Positions 24,561 through 32,687 of a DNA stretch of 64,000 nucleotides are shown here, piece by piece; within the stretch, counting starts at the first letter, position 1; each line of letters opens with the position of its first letter. The notes beneath the pieces were generated by a model, which had not been told where the DNA came from, searched no databases, and saw only the letters and a program-made list of their open reading frames with translations. Source of the stretch: Companilactobacillus bobalius (GTDB lineage Bacteria > Bacillota > Bacilli > Lactobacillales > Lactobacillaceae); NCBI RefSeq assembly GCF_009764355.1, contig NZ_LNUA01000031.1, positions 1 through 64,000 on the forward strand, in the 5' to 3' direction. The position numbers were made by a program, and so were the translations under genes.

Positions 24561-25511
24561 ATGATTATATCTAGTTTAGGACAAGGTTTATTGTGGGCGC
24601 CTCTAGCAATTGGTGTCTTCATTACATTTAGAATTTTAGACATACCGGATTTGACAACTGAAGGAAGTTTTCCCTTTGGAGCAGCTATTACTGTTAGCTT
24701 GATGATCAAAGGTCAATCGGCTATTACTGCAACAATTGTTGGTTTCTTGGCAGGGTGTGTGGCCGGGTTGATTACCGGAATTCTCGATACTAAATTGAAG
24801 ATTCCCTCACTATTAGCCGGAATTTTGACGATGACCGGATTGTATTCTATCAATATGCACATCATGGGAAAATCCAATGTGCCACTTTTGACTCAAAAAG
24901 TTTTAACAGGCTATATGCCAGCTAGTTTGACAGTTGATATGCAAACTATCATGTTAGGAATCATCGTAGTTATTATTGTGATGGCAGTACTTTACTGGCT
25001 CTTCAAAACTCGTTTAGGTTTGTCACTGATGGCAACTGGTGATAATAAAAATATGTCCGCTGCCAATGGTATTAATACTGATGGGATGATTATTTTTGGT
25101 TACATGATTTCTAACGGATTGATTGCCTTATCAGGTGCCTTGATTGCACAAAACAACGGTTACGCTGATATCGGTATGGGGATTGGAACCATCGTTATTG
25201 GGTTAGCCTCAGTACTAGTCGGAGAAATTTTCCTACGAGGTAACAATATTTTGGTTAGATTGTCAGCGATGGTCTTAGGTGCCATTGTTTATCGTTTTCT
25301 TTTGACAGTTGCGATGAGCCTAGGATTCCCAGCCGATGATTTGAAAATTTTATCAGCGATAATTCTGATTATTATTATTTGCGTACCAATTATTCAGAAT
25401 CGAATTAGAACTAAACGCCAATTGAAAAAGTATTTAGCACAAATGGAGGCCGAAGAAGATGGAAATATTACAAGTAAAACATCTGCAAAAAGTGTTCTTT
25501 CCCGGGACTAG
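24561..25511 (+). CDS. ABC transporter permease (TrpY-like, COG4120)
   Basis: 316 aa membrane protein with about eight to nine spans. LLWAPLAIGVFITFRILDIPDLTTEGSFPFGAA is the signature start of this branched-chain-type permease class. GTG 24552 overlaps the AGGTGA ribosome site, so ATG 24561 is preferred. Its end overlaps the ATPase gene by 53 nt, a strong sign of coupled translation. It forms the channel of the importer with the flanking lipoprotein and ATPase. Confidence 0.88.
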   Translation: MIISSLGQGLLWAPLAIGVFITFRILDIPDLTTEGSFPFGAAITVSLMIKGQSAITATIVGFLAGCVAGLITGILDTKLKIPSLLAGILTMTGLYSINMHIMGKSNVPLLTQKVLTGYMPASLTVDMQTIMLGIIVVIIVMAVLYWLFKTRLGLSLMATGDNKNMSAANGINTDGMIIFGYMISNGLIALSGALIAQNNGYADIGMGIGTIVIGLASVLVGEIFLRGNNILVRLSAMVLGAIVYRFLLTVAMSLGFPADDLKILSAIILIIIICVPIIQNRIRTKRQLKKYLAQMEAEEDGNITSKTSAKSVLSRD

Positions 25512-26214
25512 AAACGAACGTCACGTTTTGGAAAATATTAATTTAAATGTTTACGAAGGCGACTTCATTTCAGTTATTGGAAATAATGGTGCCGGAAAGT
25601 CCACTTTGATGAATTCCATCGCTGGAACCTTAAGTGCTGATGCGGGAGAAATTGATTTGGTGAATCATAATGTTTCCAAGAAGTCAGTAGCTTATCGATC
25701 ACGTTGGATGTCACGAGTTTTCCAGGACCCCAAGATGGGAACCGCTGGAGATTTGACAGTGATGCAAAATTTAGTTTTGGCCCAAAGTCACACGAAAACA
25801 ATCAGTCTAAAGTGGTATCAGAAAAAAGCTGAAGAAGAGAAGTATTTAGCCTTATTGAAAACACTCAACATGGGTTTAGAAAACTTCTTGAATACACAAG
25901 TAAAATATCTATCCGGAGGGCAACGCCAAGCCTTGTCGCTTCTAATGGCAACTCTAAGTAAACCTAAATTACTATTACTAGATGAGCATACGGCAGCGCT
26001 AGATCCGAAGACTAGTCAAGAAGTAATGGCAATTACTGACAGTATCGTCAAAGAACAAAAGTTAACAACAATGATGATTACGCATAAAATGTCAGATGCT
26101 TTGAAGTATGGTAATCGTCTGATCATGGTACAAGATGGACAAATTAAACTAGATGTCAGCGGTGCTCAAAAGGATAATTTGGATAAGGCTGAATTGTTAC
26201 AAGCTTTTGAGTAA
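25459..26214 (+). CDS. ABC transporter ATP-binding protein (TrpZ-like, COG1101)
   Basis: 251 aa. Walker A GNNGAGKST (about residue 41), signature LSGGQRQALSL (about 151), Walker B LLLLDEHTA (about 175) and the H-loop THK are all intact. In COG1101 proteins the Walker B is followed by EHTAALDP as here. It completes the three-gene importer whose transcription is set by the Phe leader. A family B repeat begins 21 nt after the stop. Confidence 0.92.
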   Translation: MEILQVKHLQKVFFPGTRNERHVLENINLNVYEGDFISVIGNNGAGKSTLMNSIAGTLSADAGEIDLVNHNVSKKSVAYRSRWMSRVFQDPKMGTAGDLTVMQNLVLAQSHTKTISLKWYQKKAEEEKYLALLKTLNMGLENFLNTQVKYLSGGQRQALSLLMATLSKPKLLLLDEHTAALDPKTSQEVMAITDSIVKEQKLTTMMITHKMSDALKYGNRLIMVQDGQIKLDVSGAQKDNLDKAELLQAFE

Positions 26215-26235
26215 AGAGATGGGGGACATAAATAG

Positions 26236-26411
26236 GCCATCTTCCGCAAAAATTGAAAATGCGGTGGAACGCTGTGGGCATGACTTGAAGCTAATTATTT
26301 TACACTTTGTGTGTAAAATAATGGATCTCCAAGATCAGCTTCATTGTAACCGGCAGAGCCGCTAACAATGATTTCACAACTGACCGCATTTTCAATTTTT
26401 ACTCCAGACTG
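26236..26411 (+). repeat. Family B structured repeat, copy 3
   Basis: Begins gccatcttccgcaaaa and ends ttactccagact. Outer arms attgaaaatgcggt / accgcattttcaat. Second hairpin attattttacac / gtgtaaaataat (perfect). Third hairpin tcattgtaaccggc / gccgctaacaatga. All three stems differ in sequence from the other copies but still pair. Confidence 0.85.
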
Positions 26412-26564
26412 ATAAACGACTCTATTTATTATCTTCCTTCTAATTTTTTGAAATAAATAATGGCAACCAGTTAGAGTCCTTACTTAAATTTGACTATGAC
26501 GTAAATTTTTTTTATTACTGGGGATTAAATCCTAATTATTGGAAAGTTTAAATAGTAAATAAGG

Positions 26565-26624
26565 ACGGCCTTCATTAAGTATTCAAACATATATGGCTTG
26601 AATACTTAATGGAGGCCGTTTTTT
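26565..26624 (+). terminator. Strong hairpin with T run, not next to a gene
   Basis: acggccttcattaagtattcaa pairs with ttgaatacttaatggaggccgt, followed by TTTTT. It lies 350 nt after the ABC operon, between two inverted family B repeats, so it would end read-through transcripts that include copy 3. The 26412-26564 stretch before it has no gene that I can support. Confidence 0.7.
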
Positions 26625-26710
26625 GATTCAAAAATTCTATTTGAACTTGTGTCGAGTTGAGGTTATCAAAATACTGCAATTTTGCTTGATAATATTAGAA
26701 ACAAGGATAC

Positions 26711-26887
26711 AGTCGGTAGTAAAAAATCTGTGGCCCCTCAGTGGTGAAGTTATACTTAGCTTGCGTAGCAAGGTTAGTATAAGACCGAACTTGGAGATCC
26801 ATGATTTCGCACAAAGTGCGGAATTATTAGCTTCAAGTCGTGTCCACCACGTTCCAGTGGCCCACAGATTTTTTGCGGACGACGGCA
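26711..26887 (-). repeat. Family B structured repeat, copy 4
   Basis: Minus orientation: ends on the plus strand with ttgcggacgacggcat. Outer arms aaaatctgtgg / ccacagatttt. Middle hairpin atttcgcac / gtgcggaat. Inner hairpin ttatacttagcttgc / gcaaggttagtataa. Frames across it on both strands are chance. Confidence 0.85.
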
Positions 26888-26931
26888 TGTTTCAGTTATA
26901 TCAGTTAGTATTTAATTGCAATCAAACAAAA

Positions 26932-26966
26932 AAACAACCGCTGCAGGGGAACAGTAGTTGTTTTTA
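26932..26966 (+). terminator. Hairpin with T run
   Basis: aaacaaccgctg pairs with cagtagttgttt (G-U pairs allowed), followed by T-rich sequence. No gene immediately before it. It follows family B copy 4. Confidence 0.5.
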
Positions 26967-27000
26967 GTTTTAAGGGAAATTCACAAATCAGGGAGGAAAA

Positions 27001-27075
27001 GTGAATTATATTTTTTATTATGAGATTTTTATCTATTTTAGTTTTCTATATTTAAAAAGGGGGGATGTAAGTTAA
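27001..27075 (+). CDS. Possible 24-residue peptide
   Basis: GGGAGG (26991-26996) is followed by GTG 27001 and 24 codons giving a hydrophobic, Tyr/Phe-rich peptide, then a stop inside the left arm of a gtaagttaa/ttaacttac inverted repeat (27067-27101). The spacing is short and no homologue is known to me. It may be a small toxin-like or leader peptide, or chance. Confidence 0.2.
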   Translation: MNYIFYYEIFIYFSFLYLKRGDVS

Positions 27076-27170
27076 GCTCAATTGCTTTCCTTTAACTTAC
27101 AAACTACATATTAAACACTAAATGTGAAGAAAATGTGATAACAATATTCTGAAAATTAGAAGATTGAATC

Positions 27171-27974
27171 TTAATTCAAGTAGATTTTCTTCAAATCTCT
27201 TATTTCAGAAGGGGTTACCTGTAATTCATCTTTGATATAATTGTCTATATTACCAGACATTTTGGCGATTTCATCTTCAGCTGTTGCTAAATAATCAGTA
27301 TGAACCGTCATCAAATCACGTACGGAACTTAAAACATTTTTGTCAGTGTAACCTTTGTTTTCAAGGTCTAAGATCAAATTGTCAACAAATCCTTTATTGG
27401 CCTTGTTAGTTAGTAAGTAGTCTTTCTTGATCTCATCCATAGGAACGCCAAGAACAGTTAATAGATAGACAGCTCCCATACCAGTTCTATCTTTACCGGC
27501 ACTGCAATGGAAGAGCAAAACATCGTCTTCTTGGTCATTAGTTAATAATTTATCAAAAAATGTTCGATATGCGCCTTTCGCTTGGTCACCTGTGATAATA
27601 TCACGATAAACGTCTTTCATATGATGAAAACCGTTAGTAGGGTCGCCACCAATTTCGGGAATAAAACTATCATTTTGAACTTTAGAAGCTTCGGTTTCAT
27701 CGGCTTCAAAAACAGGATCAAAGACATATTCCGCACCGTCAGGAATACGATCAGGTTTATCGTTTACTTCCTCGTGTGAACGGAAATCGACATCATACTT
27801 TAAACCATAATTGCTTAAAAAATTAAGATCGTTGTCGGATAGATCACTTAAACCAGCTGATCTGAGAACTTTGTGGAACTTAATTGTTTTACCTTCAACG
27901 GTTTCATAGCCACCTAGTTCACGAAAATTGACACCTTTTTCAAGGTTTAGAACGCGCTTATTATTTTCAACCAT
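27171..27974 (-). CDS. Tyrosine-protein phosphatase (Y_phosphatase3 / LipA-like)
   Basis: 267 aa. The P-loop HCSAGKDRTGMGAVYLL (about residue 155) is the HCx5R active site of the Y_phosphatase3 family, which acts on phosphotyrosine and sometimes on phosphoinositides. The start (NFRELGGYETVEGKTIKFHKVLRSAGLSDLSD) is also typical. No signal peptide, so it acts in the cytoplasm, unlike secreted Listeria LipA. Single gene, divergent from the glycerate-kinase-like gene; target unknown. Confidence 0.9.
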   Translation of the reverse strand: MVENNKRVLNLEKGVNFRELGGYETVEGKTIKFHKVLRSAGLSDLSDNDLNFLSNYGLKYDVDFRSHEEVNDKPDRIPDGAEYVFDPVFEADETEASKVQNDSFIPEIGGDPTNGFHHMKDVYRDIITGDQAKGAYRTFFDKLLTNDQEDDVLLFHCSAGKDRTGMGAVYLLTVLGVPMDEIKKDYLLTNKANKGFVDNLILDLENKGYTDKNVLSSVRDLMTVHTDYLATAEDEIAKMSGNIDNYIKDELQVTPSEIRDLKKIYLN

Positions 27975-28039
27975 ACCTTTAACTACCTCTGCATATTTTT
28001 CTAATAATCATTATATCAAAAAGGAAGAGTCATCCCATT

Positions 28040-29149
28040 ATGAAGTTTATTATTGCACCTGGAAAATATAGTAAAAACATTAGCTCAACTAAAATTGGTC
28101 AGGCCATTTATAGTGGCATCTCGCGTGCTATGCCGGATGCAAAAATAATTACCATGCCCGTCACTGACAGTAAAGATGGGATGCCAGCATTAATAGAGCA
28201 TACTATTGGTGGGCATTGGGATGAAGTTTCTTATTTTGATGCTTTTTGGGAAAATCGAATGGGACGTTATCTCGTTACCCAGATCGGTAGTCAACTTACC
28301 GCTATTATGGATTCAGAGCAAGTAGTTGGGGTTGATTTAGCAAAAAATAAAAGCCGAAACGACTTGTTTCATGCGACAAGTTATGGATTAGGCGAATTTA
28401 TCATGGATGCAGTCACGAATGGAATTAAAGATATTGTACTCTGTTTAGGAAAAACGGCTGTAGCTGATGGTGGTCTAGGAGCTTTACAAGCTTTGGGAGC
28501 CAAAATTTATGATGAGAATGGACAACTGATTCCTGAAGGTGAGAATCCTTTGATCAATGCCTTTCGTATTGATATGGAAGATGTTTATCAACTTTTGGGT
28601 GGAAGAACTCGGTTGACCGTTCTATTGAATTATTCAAGTCGTAAATTATCGGATAATGTTGAATATTTGAATGAAGCACAAGAAAGTTTTTTGGAAGATA
28701 ATTTAGTTTTTATCACTGAAAAAATGAATCAGAAGTATAATTTAGATATACACCCAATGCCTCATTCTGACTCGATTAAGACTTTGGCTGGGGCTTTTGC
28801 AATGATTAATGCACGAATTTCTAGGTCATCATTTGAATGGGTAGCAAAGGTTACAGGAATGGAAGAAACAATTCGTTCCGCAAATATTTTAATTACCGCT
28901 ACCGATAAAATTTCACGTGAAGCAATGCATGATGATATGTTGTATCACTTGAGTCGAATTGCCGGAGCTCAAAAAGTTCCGACATTTGCCTTATGTAATA
29001 ATTTTGTTGATGACTTTCAAAGCTATGAACAACTTTTTACAGGGATATTTTCAACTCAGATGACAGAGTATGATGATGAAATGACGATGTTTGAGAACTA
29101 TGAATCTGTTTCAAATCAGTTAGCACGGACATTGATGGCTTTCAAATAA
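28040..29149 (+). CDS. Glycerate kinase family protein, divergent
   Basis: 369 aa, typical glycerate kinase (GarK/GlxK) length. The N-terminus MKFIIAPGKYSKNISSTKIG aligns with the usual APDSFKGSLS segment, and VLCLGKTAVADGGLGALQALGA matches the conserved GGSATNDGGAG region. Both key segments are degenerate: F-K-G is replaced by Y-S-K-N, and SATNDGG by KTAVADGG. It may therefore have changed substrate or lost activity. In its family the reaction is ATP-dependent phosphorylation of D-glycerate. Single gene. Confidence 0.8.
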   Translation: MKFIIAPGKYSKNISSTKIGQAIYSGISRAMPDAKIITMPVTDSKDGMPALIEHTIGGHWDEVSYFDAFWENRMGRYLVTQIGSQLTAIMDSEQVVGVDLAKNKSRNDLFHATSYGLGEFIMDAVTNGIKDIVLCLGKTAVADGGLGALQALGAKIYDENGQLIPEGENPLINAFRIDMEDVYQLLGGRTRLTVLLNYSSRKLSDNVEYLNEAQESFLEDNLVFITEKMNQKYNLDIHPMPHSDSIKTLAGAFAMINARISRSSFEWVAKVTGMEETIRSANILITATDKISREAMHDDMLYHLSRIAGAQKVPTFALCNNFVDDFQSYEQLFTGIFSTQMTEYDDEMTMFENYESVSNQLARTLMAFK

Positions 29150-29158
29150 TTTTGTAAA

Positions 29159-29212
29159 TTATTGAATAAAATATATGAATGCATTAATCTTACATTAGAA
29201 GGTATTCAATAA
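29159..29212 (+). ncRNA. Inverted-repeat leader before the usp gene (possible Lacto-usp-like RNA)
   Basis: TTATTGAATA (29159-29168) and TATTCAATAA (29203-29212) are perfect 10-bp complements enclosing a 34-nt loop, 21 nt before the usp start. A structured RNA called Lacto-usp is known upstream of usp genes in lactobacilli. I cannot confirm membership by eye. Confidence 0.35.
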
Positions 29213-29232
29213 GCGCATTGGAGGATTGAATT

Positions 29233-29721
29233 ATGGAACAAGACTATAAGAAGATTTTGGTTCCTGTAGATGGATCAAAAGAAGCAGAAATGGCTTTTAA
29301 AAAGGCCGTAACAGTTGCACAAATGAACGGTGGACACATCGATGTTTTAACAGTCTTAGATACAAAGCAATTCATCGGTTTACATGGTGGTATGTTGAAT
29401 GGTGATGTTATCTATCAACTTTCCGAAGATGCGCAAAAGTATCTTACAGAATTAAAAGATGGTGCTGTTAAAGATGGCTTCAAAGAAGAAGACATTGATA
29501 TCCACGTTCGTTTCGGTGAACCAAAGACAGTTATTTCTCAAGAATTCGTTGAAGAATACAAGAATGACTTGATTATGATTGGTTCAACAGGTATGAATGC
29601 TGTAACACGTTTATTAGTTGGTTCAGTTTCTGAATATGTTACAAGAAATGCTAGAACTGATGTTATTATCGTTAGAACAGATATCGATAATAAAAGATTT
29701 ACTGATAAAAAGAAAAAATAA
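29233..29721 (+). CDS. Universal stress protein, UspA family
   Basis: 162 aa cytoplasmic nucleotide-binding protein. The ATP motif G-2x-G-9x-G-S is complete (GSTGMNAVTRLLVGSVSEYV). The start YKKILVPVDGSKEAEMAFKKAV is canonical. Usp proteins aid survival under stress and stationary phase; the particular partner is unknown. A strong GGAGG site precedes it, and an unusual inverted repeat lies in its leader. A terminator follows. Confidence 0.95.
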   Translation: MEQDYKKILVPVDGSKEAEMAFKKAVTVAQMNGGHIDVLTVLDTKQFIGLHGGMLNGDVIYQLSEDAQKYLTELKDGAVKDGFKEEDIDIHVRFGEPKTVISQEFVEEYKNDLIMIGSTGMNAVTRLLVGSVSEYVTRNARTDVIIVRTDIDNKRFTDKKKK

Positions 29722-29730
29722 TTTATATTA

Positions 29731-29753
29731 GGCTGGCGGTTGCCAGCTTTTTT
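29731..29753 (+). terminator. Terminator after usp
   Basis: GCTGGC / GCCAGC around a GGTT loop, followed by TTTTTT; it ends 15 nt before the tag start codon. Confidence 0.85.
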
Positions 29754-29768
29754 AGTTTGGAGAAAAAG

Positions 29769-30314
29769 ATGAGATGTGAGTGGGCTAATAGCTCTGAAGC
29801 AATGCAGGCATACCATGATAATGAGTGGGGCAAACCTAGCCGTGATGAACGCTACTTTTTTGAAATGTTGACACTAGAAGGTGCTCAAGCAGGATTATCT
29901 TGGGCGACAATTATTAAACGACGTGAGACTTATCGTCAGGCGTATGATAATTTTGAAATAGACAAAGTGGCATCATATGATCAAGAAAAACGAGATTCAA
30001 TGTTACAGGATAAAGGTATTATTCGTAATCGCTTGAAAGTCGATTCTTCGATCAGCAATGCTCGTGTAATTCAAGAAATGCATCAAAAAGATGAAAAATT
30101 TTCTGATTATATTTGGAATTTTGTTGATAATAAACCAATAATTAATCATTATAGTGATATGAGCGAAATGCCTGCTCAAACTAAATTGTCACAGCAGATC
30201 AGTAAAGATTTGAAAAAACGCGGCTTTCGATTTGTGGGGCCAACGATTATCTATTCGTTTTTACAGGCTGTGGGAGTCATTAATGACCATATAGACTCCT
30301 GTAATTACAAGTAG
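29769..30314 (+). CDS. tag: DNA-3-methyladenine glycosylase I
   Basis: 181 aa base-excision repair enzyme that removes 3-methyladenine from DNA. The zinc-snap residues are in place: Cys3 and His16 at the N-terminus (RCEWANSSEAMQAYHDNEWG) and the H-x3-C pair of DHIDSC at the C-terminus. The helix-hairpin segment FFEMLTLEGAQAGLSWATIIKRRE is standard for Tag. A TTG at 29757 overlaps the SD (GGAG), so ATG 29769 is the start. Single gene, followed by a family B repeat. Confidence 0.95.
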   Translation: MRCEWANSSEAMQAYHDNEWGKPSRDERYFFEMLTLEGAQAGLSWATIIKRRETYRQAYDNFEIDKVASYDQEKRDSMLQDKGIIRNRLKVDSSISNARVIQEMHQKDEKFSDYIWNFVDNKPIINHYSDMSEMPAQTKLSQQISKDLKKRGFRFVGPTIIYSFLQAVGVINDHIDSCNYK

Positions 30315-30353
30315 AAATTAGTATAATGGTGTTAAGGGGTTCTTTCTTTATAT

Positions 30354-30510
30354 GCCGTCCTCCGCAAAAATCTGATTTGGCTGGAACGTAATGGACACGA
30401 CTTGGAGCCAATTGAAGTTCAAATTGTCTTCAAGTTCGGTCTTCTCCTCAGCAATAAATTGCTGAGGAGAATCTCACTACTGAGCCAATCAGCTTTTTGC
30501 TCCGGACTAG
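30354..30510 (+). repeat. Family B structured repeat, copy 5
   Basis: Begins gccgtcctccgcaaaaa and ends tttttgctccggactag. Outer arms ctgatttggct / agccaatcag (one bulge). Middle hairpin caatttgaac-like. Inner hairpin ttctcctcagcaat / attgctgaggagaa (perfect). The rest of the spacer (30511-30634) shows nothing I can name. Confidence 0.85.
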
Positions 30511-30645
30511 TAAATATTTCTATTTGTTGTTTTTTCTGAGTTATTTGAGGTAAGCAATAAAAAACGTTATCTAGTTGGGAACGAGCGGGAGACGGAATCC
30601 TAAACAAACCATACAAGAAAGAACCATTAAAGACGGAGGATGATT

Positions 30646-31134
30646 ATGAATTCTGAGACTATTAGTAAATTAGCCGAAAAGCTTTATGAAGATAGAAAAG
30701 ATATTGAAGATAAATCACAAAAATTTGACGCACAAGCAGTGTATGACATTTTAGATTCACTTGAGGTTTTAAGAAAACCGATTAAAGAATATTTTGATAT
30801 GACCGAAGACGATTATTACCAAAATGAATCTGACCACCGTTTAACTTTGCAAAACCCTGATCATAAACTTAGTGAACTACATGATCGAGTACAAGTTAAC
30901 CATGTCGATGGTTCTTTGGCTGGTCACAAGATCAACTTTACATATAACCATGAAGATCCATATGCAAGTGGTGATTATAAGGTTAAGACCGACATCAATT
31001 TGGTCAGTTTTGCATTTACCGTTATCGGAGCAGTTTATGACAATACCATTGTCGCTGATGTTAGAAATTCAGTTTCTAAAGATGCAATCCTTTCAATCGG
31101 ACTAGCAGCACATGCTGTTGAGGAATGGCAATAA
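30646..31134 (+). CDS. Conserved hypothetical protein linked to a small ABC system
   Basis: 162 aa acidic cytoplasmic protein without recognised domains. Helical N-terminal half (ISKLAEKLYEDRKDIEDKSQKFDAQ split over two helices), then a beta-rich part (GHKINFTYNHED, VKTDINLVSFAFTVIGAVYDN). GGAGG at 30635-30639 is spaced for ATG 30646; ATG 30640 abuts the SD. Its stop codon overlaps the start of the ABC ATPase gene (TAATG), so the two are translated together and probably act together. Function unknown. Confidence 0.65.
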   Translation: MNSETISKLAEKLYEDRKDIEDKSQKFDAQAVYDILDSLEVLRKPIKEYFDMTEDDYYQNESDHRLTLQNPDHKLSELHDRVQVNHVDGSLAGHKINFTYNHEDPYASGDYKVKTDINLVSFAFTVIGAVYDNTIVADVRNSVSKDAILSIGLAAHAVEEWQ

Positions 31135-31955
31135 TGGAATTAATATCAGTCAATGATTTATCATTGCAACGAGAGGGCTACTTTGCATTTAAGCATGTAG
31201 CTTTTTCTTTATCTCAAAATGAGATAGTTGGTATTAGTGGCGAAAATGGTAGTGGTAAAACACAGCTTTTAGAAACAATCGCAAATTATGAACAAGCCGA
31301 TAGCGGCAAAATTGAATACACTCCTGGCGTCAGAATTGGATATATGCCACAAAATGATCCTCAAATCATTGAACAGACGGTTCGCAAATATCTTGAAGAT
31401 ATCAGACGTCTGTCTAAAGGTTTAGCTGTTCGGAAGGATCAATTGGATGCCATGGTTACTTATATGAAATTGGCACCATATTTAGATAGGACGGTTGATC
31501 AACTTTCATTAGGATTAAAACGTCGAGTTAGTTTCTTAGCAGCCGTAGTTGGTCATCCCAATGTTTTGTTGTTAGACGAACCTTTTGCTTTTCAAAGTGA
31601 TGAGACAATTCAGAACATGTTAAGTATGTTACAGGATTTAAAAGATAATAGTTCGGGAATATTGCTTGCAGGAACTGAGCAGAATGGTGAAATATCTGAA
31701 ATTTTAGATAATAGTTACCGTTTCGAAAATGGTAGGTTGCATCAACTACAAAGTTTAAAAACTAAAAATAGTCAGTTATTCTTCAGTGTTCACCACAATT
31801 CCATCGCTTTAACGCATGACTTGGTCGACTATATGACAAGAAATGCTAATGGGGTAGTAGAAATGAAGGTTCCTTTAGAGCAAAAGGACGCTATTATCGG
31901 TAAAATGATTGCCCTCAATTATCAATTTGAGGAGGCACATGATATTGAAAATTAA
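31134..31955 (+). CDS. ABC transporter ATP-binding protein
   Basis: 273 aa. Walker A GENGSGKT (about 36), signature LSLGLKRRVSFLAAV (LSLGL in place of LSGGQ, as in many exporters), Walker B VLLLDEPFA. The last 70 residues extend beyond the core domain. ATG 31134 overlaps the previous stop; ATG 31125 lies against the GAGGA site and is rejected. It overlaps the following membrane protein gene, so the pair should form an ABC exporter. Cargo unknown. Confidence 0.88.
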   Translation: MELISVNDLSLQREGYFAFKHVAFSLSQNEIVGISGENGSGKTQLLETIANYEQADSGKIEYTPGVRIGYMPQNDPQIIEQTVRKYLEDIRRLSKGLAVRKDQLDAMVTYMKLAPYLDRTVDQLSLGLKRRVSFLAAVVGHPNVLLLDEPFAFQSDETIQNMLSMLQDLKDNSSGILLAGTEQNGEISEILDNSYRFENGRLHQLQSLKTKNSQLFFSVHHNSIALTHDLVDYMTRNANGVVEMKVPLEQKDAIIGKMIALNYQFEEAHDIEN

Positions 31956-32619
31956 AGTATTGTTAAAAAATTATTTGCAATTTGTTTTTCAAGACTTTCT
32001 ATACTTAACATTGTTGTTCTCCATTATTGTTTTTGGATTAACTGCAGATCATCTATTAAGTATTGATTATCATGAGAAATATAGCCTATTATTAATGGGG
32101 ACATTTTTTTTATCATTATTTACAACGATGAATTTGTATCATAATGATAAAGTTTATAACCATTATTTAAAACAAAAAGTGAACAGCTACTGGTCAGAGG
32201 CCATCAGTCAGTTTTTGACGGCATTAATTTTAAATATAATTTCAGGAATATTGATTTTTATATTTAGTTTAATTCTCTGTAAAGATATATTTTTAGATGT
32301 TGTTGGAATAGTATCCTTGATTTCTGTAGGATTTTTAGGCAGTTCAATTGCGGCTTTATTCAAAATTCAATGGCAGAAACACTCTAGCTTGGGACAAATT
32401 GGAACATTAATCTTTGTTTATTTGGCCTTGTCAGGTAGTGTCGTCAGCATCTTTAAGAATATTGAGGTGATATTTCCACCTCTCTCGAGAATGATTATTA
32501 GTTTGCATAGTAATACTTCCATCGTTAAATTGTTACCTTTAGCGGGACAAACTTTTTTATACGCTTTAATATTATTTGTTATTAGTTGGTTTATTTATAA
32601 AAAAAATAAGAAAAGTTGA
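31939..32619 (+). CDS. ABC transporter membrane subunit
   Basis: About 226 aa with six predicted spans and a basic tail (YKKNKKS). No sequence signature beyond topology. Its start lies within the end of the ATPase gene. GAGGAGG at 31929-31935 is 3 nt before ATG 31939 and 9 nt before an in-frame TTG at 31945; either may be used. The earlier frame opening at 31909 has no SD. It is presumed partner of the preceding ATPase. A Phe/Leu/Ile-rich, fast-diverging permease is usual for such small exporters. Confidence 0.75.
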   Translation: MILKIKVLLKNYLQFVFQDFLYLTLLFSIIVFGLTADHLLSIDYHEKYSLLLMGTFFLSLFTTMNLYHNDKVYNHYLKQKVNSYWSEAISQFLTALILNIISGILIFIFSLILCKDIFLDVVGIVSLISVGFLGSSIAALFKIQWQKHSSLGQIGTLIFVYLALSGSVVSIFKNIEVIFPPLSRMIISLHSNTSIVKLLPLAGQTFLYALILFVISWFIYKKNKKS

Positions 32620-32687
32620 ACAAAACTATTGCAATGAGGTATTCTTTTTTGTTTTAATATCCTGATGAAGTGAGGAGGCAAAATTTT

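Noticed and set aside
26623..26967. Plus- and minus-strand frames of 80-114 codons
   Set aside because: They are read through the family B structured repeat, have no ribosome site and no plausible protein pattern.
27142..27156. CodY-box-like aatattctgaaaatt
   Set aside because: One mismatch to the consensus, but it lies downstream of a minus-strand gene and 880 nt before the next plus-strand gene, so it controls nothing obvious.
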